A DNA stretch of 11,844 bases, taken from the NCBI GenBank assembly GCA_015490675.1, contig WFXI01000116.1, positions 1 through 11,844 of the forward strand, given 5' to 3'. Positions 1 through 6,769 of the stretch are shown one piece after another. The notes under the pieces are model-generated. The model did not search any database, was not told where the DNA came from, and saw only the letters and a list, made by a program, of their open reading frames with translations. Source of the DNA: Hydrogenothermaceae bacterium (GTDB lineage: Bacteria; Aquificota; Aquificia; Aquificales; Hydrogenothermaceae). Positions within the stretch are counted from its first letter, which is position 1, and each line of letters begins with the position of its first letter. The translations under genes were made by a program, and so were the position numbers.

Positions 1-19
1 AGATGTGTATAAGAGACAG
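1..19 (+). other. Tn5/Nextera mosaic-end adapter remnant (artefact)
   Basis: The first 19 bases, AGATGTGTATAAGAGACAG, are identical to the hyperactive Tn5 mosaic end used in Nextera tagmentation libraries. It sits exactly at the contig edge and the real genomic sequence begins at about base 20. It should be trimmed and not read as a biological transposon end. Confidence 0.96.
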
Positions 20-24
20 GTTTT

Positions 25-59
25 GGCACCTCGCAATGAGGTGCCCTTTTTATTTTTTA
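25..59 (+). terminator. Rho-independent terminator of a lost upstream gene
   Basis: An 8-bp GC-rich perfect stem (GGCACCTC at 25-32, GAGGTGCC at 38-45) with a 5-nt GCAAT loop is followed by a T-rich tract at 47-59. The T-tract lies on the + side, so it terminates a + strand transcript whose gene lies left of the contig edge. It also insulates the rhomboid gene from upstream transcription. Confidence 0.9.
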
Positions 60-64
60 TAGTC

Positions 65-70
65 TATAAT
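65..70 (+). promoter_or_regulatory. Candidate -10 box for the rhomboid gene
   Basis: TATAAT lies 23 nt before the ATG at 93, just after the terminator, with an AAAAAAGGA ribosome binding site between. At 17-nt spacing the -35 position (42-47, TGCCCT) is poor and falls inside the terminator stem. Support therefore rests on the perfect -10 box and on the need for a new promoter after a terminator. In this AT-rich DNA a chance match is possible. Confidence 0.4.
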
Positions 71-92
71 AAAAAGAAAAAAGGATTTTTAG

Positions 93-767
93 ATGATACC
101 TATAAAGGACAATATACCAACTAGAAAAACTCCTATTGTTAATTATTCTCTAATTGCAATAAATATAGCTGTTTTTATATATGAATTAACTTTATCAAGG
201 GATGAACTTGAAATATTTTTCCATAGCTGGGGATTGTTACCTTTAGATATTATCCATCTAAACTGGCAAAATCTTATAACTTCTATGTTTATTCATGGTG
301 GATTTGCCCATATATTTGGTAATATGCTTTTTTTATATGTTTTTGGAGATAATGTCGAAGATGCTTTAGGTAAGTTAAGGTATTTGGTTTTATATATTGG
401 CTCAGGACTTGGTGCAGCATTTTTACAATCTTTTGTGAATATAATGACAGGAAATTTAACTATACCTATGATAGGTGCATCTGGTGCTATTAGTGGTATT
501 TTAGCTGCATATGTTAAGCTATATCCTGAAGCTAGAATATTAACTATAATTCCACCGTTTATATTCTTTACCTTTATACTTCCTGCTTGGTTCTTTGTTG
601 GGTACTGGTTCTTTATACAGGTTTTATATGCATTAGTAACTCCTCCTTCTATGGGTGGAGTTGCCTGGTATGCTCATATAGGTGGGTTTATAACAGGCTG
701 GTTCTTAGTTGATATTCTTTATCCTAAGAAAAATCCAAAGCTAGTTTATTATTCAACTTTAAGATAA
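93..767 (+). CDS. Rhomboid-family intramembrane serine protease
   Basis: A polytopic inner-membrane protein of 224 residues with the GlpG-type six-helix rhomboid core. The diagnostic motifs are visible: HGGFAHIFGN (H68, H73, N77) in TM2, the nucleophile motif GAS130GAISG in TM4, and the general base His195 in AHIGG of TM6. The Ser-His dyad is intact, so an active protease is expected, cutting substrate helices within or near the membrane; its substrate cannot be told from sequence. The ATG at 93 has an AAGGA ribosome binding site about 8 nt upstream. The gene is apparently monocistronic, and its last 19 bp overlap the convergent lipoprotein gene. Family assignment is very safe; the physiological role is unknown. 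Confidence 0.95.
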   Translation: MIPIKDNIPTRKTPIVNYSLIAINIAVFIYELTLSRDELEIFFHSWGLLPLDIIHLNWQNLITSMFIHGGFAHIFGNMLFLYVFGDNVEDALGKLRYLVLYIGSGLGAAFLQSFVNIMTGNLTIPMIGASGAISGILAAYVKLYPEARILTIIPPFIFFTFILPAWFFVGYWFFIQVLYALVTPPSMGGVAWYAHIGGFITGWFLVDILYPKKNPKLVYYSTLR

Positions 768-1624
768 ACAGGTTTACTTTTATTTCCTTCTTTATCAACA
801 GAATAAATTTTATATGTGTCTCCATTTTTGTAGTTTTTATCTATAAAGTAATATGTTTTTAAAGGTATATCAGTTATTAACTTTCCATTTTTTTCTATGA
901 GAAATCCTGCAAAATCTTTATCTTTAATTGTGCCTAAAATAATGATTAAATTTTCTTTTTTCTTAATATAAGAAACTTTTGGAATTTCTGGAGGGTATAT
1001 ATCTTTATAAGTAATGCAATGGGTGTAAACCCTGTTTGTTTCTACTGTATTTTCTTCTTTTGTTAAGTAATAACAGTATTTTTTCCCAGATTCCACATTT
1101 CTATCTAAAAATTCATTGTTATTTTTTTCATAGCTATATGGTATAGGAGGGATTTCTTGTTTATTATTTCCTCTGTAAATATAAAATTTTCCATTTTTTG
1201 ATTTCCATCTTATTACAACTTTATCTTTATCTTGAGATACTTGTGGGTTTTCAACGAAATGCGAATATTTGTGTGTTTTTATGCATTTATAATTTGAAGT
1301 GTTAGAATACAGTCCTCTTTTTACCTTTATCTGAAAACAGTATTCTGTATTAAAACTGTTAAAAGGATATTCTATCCAAAACAGTTGATTATGTTTGAAA
1401 ATTGGAAACTCTAATTTCTTTTCATTTAAATATACTTCAAATTTTGTATCTTCAGTTTGGGCATAGTTCCAATATAATACAAGTAAATTCCCCTGTTGTT
1501 TTAAATGTAAATTATTAACAGGTTTTGGTGTTTTATCCTCTGGAGGTAGGGGAGAACTTTTTACTCCACAGGAGATAACGCTTATATATATCCCTAATAT
1601 AATTAGCTTATAAACTGTTTTCAT
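749..1624 (-). CDS. Lipoprotein with fibronectin type III-like repeats
   Basis: This 291-residue protein has a short lipoprotein signal peptide: a hydrophobic stretch at residues 6-18 ends in the lipobox VISC with Cys19 as the lipidation site. A Pro-rich linker follows (CGVKSSPLPPEDKTPKP). The rest reads as three consecutive beta-sandwich repeats of roughly 35-117, 124-207 and 211-291, with FN3-like features such as WNYAQ...FEVYL and PPEIPKV...GFLIEKNG...YKIYSVDKEGNKS. It is probably anchored in the outer membrane or the periplasmic face. The ATG lies inside the end of kdsA (17-bp overlap) with only a weak AAAGAA ribosome binding site, so translation is likely coupled to kdsA. Its 3' end overlaps the rhomboid gene on the other strand. 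The function is unknown; co-transcription with kdsA suggests an envelope role but does not prove it. Confidence 0.78.
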   Translation of the reverse strand: MKTVYKLIILGIYISVISCGVKSSPLPPEDKTPKPVNNLHLKQQGNLLVLYWNYAQTEDTKFEVYLNEKKLEFPIFKHNQLFWIEYPFNSFNTEYCFQIKVKRGLYSNTSNYKCIKTHKYSHFVENPQVSQDKDKVVIRWKSKNGKFYIYRGNNKQEIPPIPYSYEKNNNEFLDRNVESGKKYCYYLTKEENTVETNRVYTHCITYKDIYPPEIPKVSYIKKKENLIIILGTIKDKDFAGFLIEKNGKLITDIPLKTYYFIDKNYKNGDTYKIYSVDKEGNKSKPVYLKVE

Positions 1625-2396
1625 CTATGAATTTCTTTAATTTTAATAATTTGTCTATCATTTCAGGAAATTCTCTTAATGGAACCTGATTAGGTCCATC
1701 TGATAATGCTTTATCTGGGTCTGGATGGGTTTCAAAGAATAAACCATCTACTCCTATAGATATAGCAGATTTTGCTAAAGGATACACAAATTCCCTTTGT
1801 CCTCCTGATTTGTCTCCTTGCCCTCCTGGAAGTTGAACACTATGGGTTGCATCGTAAATTACAGGTGCAAATTGTCTCATTATAGGAATACTTCTAAAAT
1901 CTACTACTAAATTATTGTATCCAAAAGATACCCCTCTTTCTGTAAGATAAAATTTCTTTGCTCCACCAAATTTTAATTTTTCTATAATGTTTTTAGTATC
2001 CCAGGGAGCTAAAAATTGACCTTTTTTAACATTTACTTCTTTTCCTGTTTCTGCTGCTGCTAATATTAAATCAGTTTGTCTACACAAAAATGCTGGAATT
2101 TGTAGTATGTCAACAACTTCTGCTGTAGGCTTAGCCTGATAAGTTTCATGTATATCTGTTAGGACAGGTAAACCAAATTTTTCCTTCACATCAGATAAAA
2201 TTTGTAATCCCTTTTCAAAGCCTAAACCTCTAAATGATTTATGACTACTTCTATTTGCTTTGTCAAAAGAAGATTTAAATACAAACCTAACATCTTTATA
2301 TTTTTCCTGTAAGTCCTTCAGAACTTTAGCTACTTCAAAGCATAGCTCTCTACTTTCTATTACACATGGCCCAGCTATTACTGTAAACTTTTCCAT
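1608..2396 (-). CDS. kdsA: 3-deoxy-8-phosphooctulonate (Kdo-8-P) synthase, metal-dependent
   Basis: KdsA condenses phosphoenolpyruvate with arabinose-5-phosphate to Kdo-8-phosphate in the cytoplasm, the committed step towards the Kdo of lipopolysaccharide. The 262-residue TIM-barrel protein carries the family motifs GPCVIES (9-15), KSSFDKANRSS (41-51), DIHE (81-84), PAFLCRQTDL (101-110), NVKKGQFLAPWDTKN (122-136) and YDATHSVQLPGG. C11, H185, E222 and D233 match the metal ligands of the Aquifex aeolicus enzyme, so this is the metallo class and not the E. coli metal-free class, which has Asn at the Cys position. The start is set at the ATG at 2396, which has an AGGAAAG ribosome binding site. 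The frame stays open to a TTG at 2450, but the family protein begins at MEKF. Confidence 0.96.
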   Translation of the reverse strand: MEKFTVIAGPCVIESRELCFEVAKVLKDLQEKYKDVRFVFKSSFDKANRSSHKSFRGLGFEKGLQILSDVKEKFGLPVLTDIHETYQAKPTAEVVDILQIPAFLCRQTDLILAAAETGKEVNVKKGQFLAPWDTKNIIEKLKFGGAKKFYLTERGVSFGYNNLVVDFRSIPIMRQFAPVIYDATHSVQLPGGQGDKSGGQREFVYPLAKSAISIGVDGLFFETHPDPDKALSDGPNQVPLREFPEMIDKLLKLKKFIDENSL

Positions 2397-2474
2397 ATAG
2401 CTTTCCTTTTGTCTTTTTTTATTTTTTAAAGTATATATTGTTGCAAACAATTTTTAAAGATAATATTTTAATAA
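2397..2474. promoter_or_regulatory. Divergent promoter region between kdsA and the SprA-like gene
   Basis: This 78-bp AT-rich gap separates two divergent genes. On the + strand TTGTTG (2438-2443), 17 nt, then TAATAT (2461-2466) makes a plausible sigma-70 promoter. Its start would fall near 2473, almost on the ATG at 2475, giving a leaderless or nearly leaderless mRNA; no good Shine-Dalgarno is visible there. On the - strand TATACT (2435 to 2430) is a candidate -10 box for kdsA, with a weak -35, and leaves room for the AGGAAAG site. This is motif reading only. Confidence 0.45.
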
Positions 2475-3035
2475 ATGATGCAGGTTAATAATATACAAAA
2501 TTCAGCTTTCATATACGATACAAGTATAGTTAATCAAAGTAAAGATGTGAATAATCCAAATCCAGAGGAAGTTCAAAAAATAGAAAATAAAGATGAGATA
2601 AAAGGGGATAATCCACAAGAAAAGCAAAGTCTAAAAGATAGTATAGAACAGCAAAAAATGAATCAGGCTATCCAGCAATTGAAAAGAATAGAACAAAAAG
2701 TTATAGCTCACGAGCTTGCACATAAGTCTGTTGGTGGTGAACTTGCAGGTTCAATAAGGTATAAATATAAAACAGGACCAGATGGAAAAAGATACATAGT
2801 TGGTGGAGAAGTTCCAATACAGGTAAAAAAAGGTAAAACCCCAGAAGAAACTATAAAAATTTCTCAAAAAATAAAAGCTGCGGCTCTTGCTCCTGCAGAC
2901 CCTTCTCCTCAGGATTTAAGAGTTGCTTCTAGGGCTACAGCACTTGAAATGCAAGCTAGAGCAGAATTGTATAAAAAGCAACTTGAGGAAGGTTCAAGTT
3001 CTGACGAAAAATCAAAAATAAATATTAATGTATAA
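2475..3035 (+). CDS. SprA-related (PF12118-type) putative metalloprotease
   Basis: This 186-residue soluble protein has no signal peptide. Residues 1-60 are polar, low-complexity and probably disordered; residues 61-170 form the conserved domain. The zincin-like motif H79-E-L-A-H83 sits in VIAHELAHKSVGGELAGSI and is followed by YKTGPDGKRYIVGGEVPI and by KAAALAPADPSPQDLRVA, the signature of the family annotated as SprA-related or putative metalloprotease CJM1_0395. A third zinc ligand is not obvious, so peptidase activity is unproven. The C-terminal tail is charged and Ser-rich. The ATG-ATG start lacks a clear ribosome binding site. It is the first gene of a pair with the c-di-GMP enzyme 11 nt downstream. 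Family call fairly firm; biological role unknown. Confidence 0.8.
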   Translation: MMQVNNIQNSAFIYDTSIVNQSKDVNNPNPEEVQKIENKDEIKGDNPQEKQSLKDSIEQQKMNQAIQQLKRIEQKVIAHELAHKSVGGELAGSIRYKYKTGPDGKRYIVGGEVPIQVKKGKTPEETIKISQKIKAAALAPADPSPQDLRVASRATALEMQARAELYKKQLEEGSSSDEKSKININV

Positions 3036-3049
3036 AGGTCAAAATTTTG
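3034..3049 (+). promoter_or_regulatory. Ribosome binding site deciding the TTG start at 3047
   Basis: AAAGG at 3034-3038 lies 8 nt before the TTG at 3047 and overlaps the stop codon (TAA, 3033-3035) of the preceding gene. No in-frame ATG occurs until residue 46, which would delete the first membrane helix, so the TTG is the better start. Confidence 0.65.
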
Positions 3050-5575
3050 CAAAGGTTAAAAAATATATATGTTTTTCTAGATAAAAAACTAAAATTAAAA
3101 ACTTATGAAAGGAAACTAATTTTTATATTTTTTATAATACTACTTTTAACAATCTCAGTATTTTTCCCTGTATTTACTTATATGCAAATCGTTGAAGAAT
3201 TAGATTTTGCGACAAAAGGTATAGAAAATGCAGTAAACATTAGAACTTCTCTTTTTGAGAAAAGATTAAAAATCCTTGAAAAAAGTTTAAAAAACCTCCC
3301 TTTAGAAGACTTTAATTCTATCCCTTATATAATTGGTTATAGCTATGAAGGAAAAACCTATAATATGAAGCATTGCGATAAAGAAATAGATTCTAAACTT
3401 CATATATGCGATGAAAGATCTGTCCATGTGAGAATAAATGATAAATTAGAAGTAGCTGTAAAAAAAGATTACTTTAAAGATGTTTTAAGTCCTTCAAAGG
3501 GTATGATTTCTGTATATAATCCGAAGTTTTTTATTGATAATAAAACTTTTAAACCTCCACATGATATATGTTTTTACAAAAATCTTTCTGATTCAAACAT
3601 ATTTGTTTTTGGTTGTATAGACAGAAAAAAAATAATAGAGACACATATATTAACTTCTTTAAATCAAGGACTGTTACTTTCTGCACTATTTATTATCATA
3701 TCTTATCTGCTTATAAGATTTAAGATTAAAGATATTATCTTGTTTCCTGTTGTGTACTTAAAAAATAAATCTAAAAATCTTGATATAAATAACATAGAAA
3801 AGATAGAATTTGACCTTCATAAGCATGTAAATGATGAATTTGGAGATTTATCAAAAGCACTGGAGGATATGAGACTTAACATTGTAAAGTACAACAAAGA
3901 AATTGAGCTAATCCTTGATACTACCTCCAAAATGGTTTCATTTACTAATGATATTTATAGGTTTATATTGTTTACTTTAAATAAAATAGAAGAAATTTTT
4001 AAAAATGTTAAAGGCTCAGTCGTTTTTATTTATGATAAGGAAACCTTCAAAGATATTATTGAAATCCACTCTGATGGTTTCTTTAAGAACTATGTAATTT
4101 CAGAAAAAGAAATAAAAGAAATTGCATTGATGATAAAAAAGGCATATTCAGAAAAATCAGTTATTACACACGGAGAAAACTACATCCTTATTTTGAAAAA
4201 AGAATTAACAGAAGATAAAGAAATGTTATTCTTAGCAATTTCTGAAAAAGAGTTTGATGAGCATGAAATTAAATATATGAACATAATAATTCTTCATCTT
4301 GTTTATAGTGTAAATCTTTTAAATCTTGCAAACTTTGATACTTTAACAAGGTTATACAATAGACAGGCTTTAACAAAAAAAATACATAATGAAATACAAA
4401 GGGCTAAAAGGTATAACGAACCTTTAAGTATTTTACTTATTGATATAGATGATTTTAAAAAGATAAATGATACTTACGGACATTTTGTTGGGGATTTTGT
4501 TCTAAAAAGTTTAGCAAGGATTTTAAAGGAAAACTTAAGGGAAATAGATATTGTAGGTAGGTGGGGAGGAGAAGAATTTTTAATTTTACTTCCTAATACA
4601 GATTCAGATGAGGCTGTATTTATTGCTGAAAGGATAAAAAAGGAAGTTAATGAGCATGTTTTTGAGGTTAATGGTCTGAAAATAAAAACATCTTTAAGTA
4701 TAGGGGTTGCTACTCTTGGAGTTCACGGCTCTAACTTAGAAGAACTACTCCAGTCTGCTGATATATCTTTATATAAAGCTAAAAGAAGTGGTAAGAATTT
4801 GGTTATATCTTTAGATAAAGAAGAAGTAAAGCAGGTTTTAAATACAGAATTTTCTAGAAAGGCAATTTTAGAAGAAATTCTAGAGCAAGATGGAGTTTTC
4901 CCTTATTTTCAGGGTATTCACGATATAAAAACTAAGGAAATTATAGGTTATGAAGTTTTAGCTAGAATTAAAATGGACGATGAGATAATTTCAGCAGGTT
5001 CTTTTATAGGTGATTTTATTAAATTTGGTTTAATTGAACAACTAGATAGAAAAATACAAAATAAAACAGTAAGTTGTCTTTCTAAAAAGAAAATTTTTGA
5101 CAAGCTCATTTTCTTTAATTTGTCCCGTTCTTTTATACATAATATTTCAAACTTTGAAGAGTTTATACAAAAGTGTGAAGATTTAAAAATTCCCCTTGAG
5201 AACATTGTTTTTGAAATAACAGAAGAGGAAGCTATTACAGATATTAATACTGTTAGAGAAGTTATCAGAATAGCAAAAAGTAAAAATATGAAATTTGCTT
5301 TAGATGACTTTGGAGCAGGATATTCAACTTTTTCCTATATAAAGTATTTTGATATTGACTTTATAAAGATAGATGGTTCTCTTGTGAAAGATGTATCTAA
5401 AAACAAAGACAATCAAATTATTCTAGAAGGAATCATACATATTAGTAACCTAAAAGGAATAAAAACCATTGCAGAATGGGTAGAAAATGAAGATGATTTA
5501 GAAACTTTGAAAAAACTAGGTATAGATTATGTTCAAGGATTCTACTTATCTAGACCTTATAACTTGTGTAATTAA
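3047..5575 (+). CDS. Membrane-bound GGDEF-EAL diguanylate cyclase/phosphodiesterase
   Basis: An 842-residue bifunctional c-di-GMP enzyme. In order: TM1 (about 23-47), a periplasmic sensor region (48-204) with cysteines at 110, 121, 175 and 190, TM2 (about 205-225), a HAMP-like segment ending DEFGDLSKALEDM (263-275), a probable GAF-like domain (about 290-425), GGDEF (about 428-587) and EAL (about 605-842). The cyclase site is complete: metal residue D466, FKKINDTYGH, and GGEEF at 507-511, with an RxxD inhibitory site at R498-D501. The EAL site also looks complete: E636 in an EVL variant, N691, E723, D753-D754, K774, E810 and Q830. Both synthesis and hydrolysis are therefore possible, with the outside signal probably choosing between them. 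The TTG start is chosen from the ribosome binding site. It is probably co-transcribed with the SprA-like gene. The ligand is unknown. Confidence 0.95.
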   Translation: MQRLKNIYVFLDKKLKLKTYERKLIFIFFIILLLTISVFFPVFTYMQIVEELDFATKGIENAVNIRTSLFEKRLKILEKSLKNLPLEDFNSIPYIIGYSYEGKTYNMKHCDKEIDSKLHICDERSVHVRINDKLEVAVKKDYFKDVLSPSKGMISVYNPKFFIDNKTFKPPHDICFYKNLSDSNIFVFGCIDRKKIIETHILTSLNQGLLLSALFIIISYLLIRFKIKDIILFPVVYLKNKSKNLDINNIEKIEFDLHKHVNDEFGDLSKALEDMRLNIVKYNKEIELILDTTSKMVSFTNDIYRFILFTLNKIEEIFKNVKGSVVFIYDKETFKDIIEIHSDGFFKNYVISEKEIKEIALMIKKAYSEKSVITHGENYILILKKELTEDKEMLFLAISEKEFDEHEIKYMNIIILHLVYSVNLLNLANFDTLTRLYNRQALTKKIHNEIQRAKRYNEPLSILLIDIDDFKKINDTYGHFVGDFVLKSLARILKENLREIDIVGRWGGEEFLILLPNTDSDEAVFIAERIKKEVNEHVFEVNGLKIKTSLSIGVATLGVHGSNLEELLQSADISLYKAKRSGKNLVISLDKEEVKQVLNTEFSRKAILEEILEQDGVFPYFQGIHDIKTKEIIGYEVLARIKMDDEIISAGSFIGDFIKFGLIEQLDRKIQNKTVSCLSKKKIFDKLIFFNLSRSFIHNISNFEEFIQKCEDLKIPLENIVFEITEEEAITDINTVREVIRIAKSKNMKFALDDFGAGYSTFSYIKYFDIDFIKIDGSLVKDVSKNKDNQIILEGIIHISNLKGIKTIAEWVENEDDLETLKKLGIDYVQGFYLSRPYNLCN

Positions 5576-5589
5576 ACATCCTTTTCAAG

Positions 5590-5620
5590 TATAATAAAAG
5601 GTAATTTATCTAATGGAGGG
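5590..5620 (+). promoter_or_regulatory. Candidate -10 box and strong ribosome binding site for the inositol phosphate synthase
   Basis: A perfect TATAAT lies at 5590-5595, and GGAGGG at 5615-5620 is spaced 5 nt from the ATG at 5626. No good -35 is seen at 17 nt; TTGTGT at 5564-5569 would need a 20-nt spacer. The gap between the GGDEF-EAL stop and this gene is 50 bp and contains no hairpin terminator, so read-through from the upstream pair may add to expression. Confidence 0.5.
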
Positions 5621-5625
5621 ATTAG

Positions 5626-6738
5626 ATGCCAGAAAACAAAAAGATTAAACTTGCGATTGCTGGTGTTGGAAACTGTGCTAGTTCATTAATACAAGGGCTA
5701 TTTTACTATAAAGAGAAACAAAATATAGAAGCTAGTGGATTAATGCATTTAGATGTAGGTGGATATAAACCTTGGGATATAGAAGTTGTTGCTGCTTGGG
5801 ATATAGATAAAAGAAAAGTTGGGAAAGATATCTCTGAAGCAATTTATGAAAAACCTAATTGCACAGCTGTTTTTTATCCTAATGTTCCTAAATTTAATGT
5901 AAAGGTTAGAAAAGGGCCTGTTTTAGATGGTTTTGCAAAACATATGGAAGAATATCCAGAGGATATAAGATTTGTTTTATCTGATGAACCTGAAGATGAT
6001 TTAGATACTGTTGTTAGTGTTTTAAAGGAAAGCGGTGCAGATGTATTAATAAATTATGTACCTGTTGGTGCAGAAAAAGCTGCAAGGTTTTATGCAGAGG
6101 CTTGCTTAAAGGCAGGAGTTTCATTTGTTAACTGTATGCCTACTTTTATCGTTTCAGATGAAGAGTGGGCTAAAAAATTTGAGGATGCAGGTATTCCAGT
6201 TGTAGGTGATGATATAAAATCTCAGGTTGGAGCAACAATAACTCATAGGGTATTAACCCAGCTTTTAATTGATAGAGGCGTTAAATTAGATAGAACTTAT
6301 CAGTTGAATGTTGGTGGAAATACAGACTTTTTAAATATGCTTGAAAGGTCAAGGCTAAAAACAAAGAAAATCTCTAAAACTGAAGCTGTAACTTCATTAT
6401 TACCATATGATATTGGCTGGGGAAATGCACATATTGGACCAAGTGATTTTGTTCCCTGGTTAAAAGATAGAAAATTGGCATTTATTAGATTGGAAGGAAG
6501 ATTATTTGGTGATGTTCCAATGAATATAGAATTAAGACTTGATGTTGAAGATTCTCCTAATAGTGCAGGTTCAGCAATAGATGCAATAAGATGTGCTAAA
6601 ATTGCAAGAGATAGAGGTATAGCAGGACCTTTATATTCTATATCTGCATATACTATGAAACATCCTCCAATACAGTATCCTGATTGGAAAGCTAAACAGA
6701 TGGTAGAGGAATTTATAAAAGGAGAAAGGGAAAGGTAG
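5626..6738 (+). CDS. ino1: Myo-inositol-1-phosphate synthase (inositol-3-phosphate synthase)
   Basis: This cytoplasmic NAD-dependent enzyme isomerises glucose-6-phosphate to inositol phosphate, the entry to inositol lipids and to the thermophile solute di-myo-inositol phosphate. The 370-residue length matches the short prokaryotic type, such as the actinobacterial Ino1, and not the eukaryotic enzymes of over 500 residues. Visible motifs are the Rossmann NAD loop AGVGNCASSLIQG (12-24), GDDIKSQVGATITHR (194-208) with conserved K198, NVGGNTDFLNM (228-238), the Lys-containing LKDRKLAFIRLEG (279-291) and DSPNSAG (309-315). It has its own promoter-like box and a strong ribosome binding site. No phosphatase, CDP-inositol or phosphatidylinositol synthase gene is adjacent, so the end product cannot be fixed from this window. 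Family assignment is certain. Confidence 0.94.
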   Translation: MPENKKIKLAIAGVGNCASSLIQGLFYYKEKQNIEASGLMHLDVGGYKPWDIEVVAAWDIDKRKVGKDISEAIYEKPNCTAVFYPNVPKFNVKVRKGPVLDGFAKHMEEYPEDIRFVLSDEPEDDLDTVVSVLKESGADVLINYVPVGAEKAARFYAEACLKAGVSFVNCMPTFIVSDEEWAKKFEDAGIPVVGDDIKSQVGATITHRVLTQLLIDRGVKLDRTYQLNVGGNTDFLNMLERSRLKTKKISKTEAVTSLLPYDIGWGNAHIGPSDFVPWLKDRKLAFIRLEGRLFGDVPMNIELRLDVEDSPNSAGSAIDAIRCAKIARDRGIAGPLYSISAYTMKHPPIQYPDWKAKQMVEEFIKGERER

Positions 6739-6769
6739 TTTTTATCAAAATTTGAAGGGGAAGGGGGTT

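Noticed and set aside
2397..2450. 18-residue N-terminal extension of KdsA from a TTG at 2450
   Set aside because: The Aquifex-type enzyme starts at MEKF, and the ATG at 2396 has a good AGGAAAG ribosome binding site; the extension is Lys-rich and lies in the promoter region.
4948..5205. 85-codon - strand open frame inside the EAL domain
   Set aside because: It lies wholly opposite a strongly conserved domain, has no ribosome binding site and no recognisable protein features.
6739..6769. Possible terminator or G-rich structure between the inositol synthase and Uma2 genes
   Set aside because: There is a purine-rich GGGGAAGGGGG run but no inverted repeat, and only two G-tracts, too few for a four-stranded G structure.
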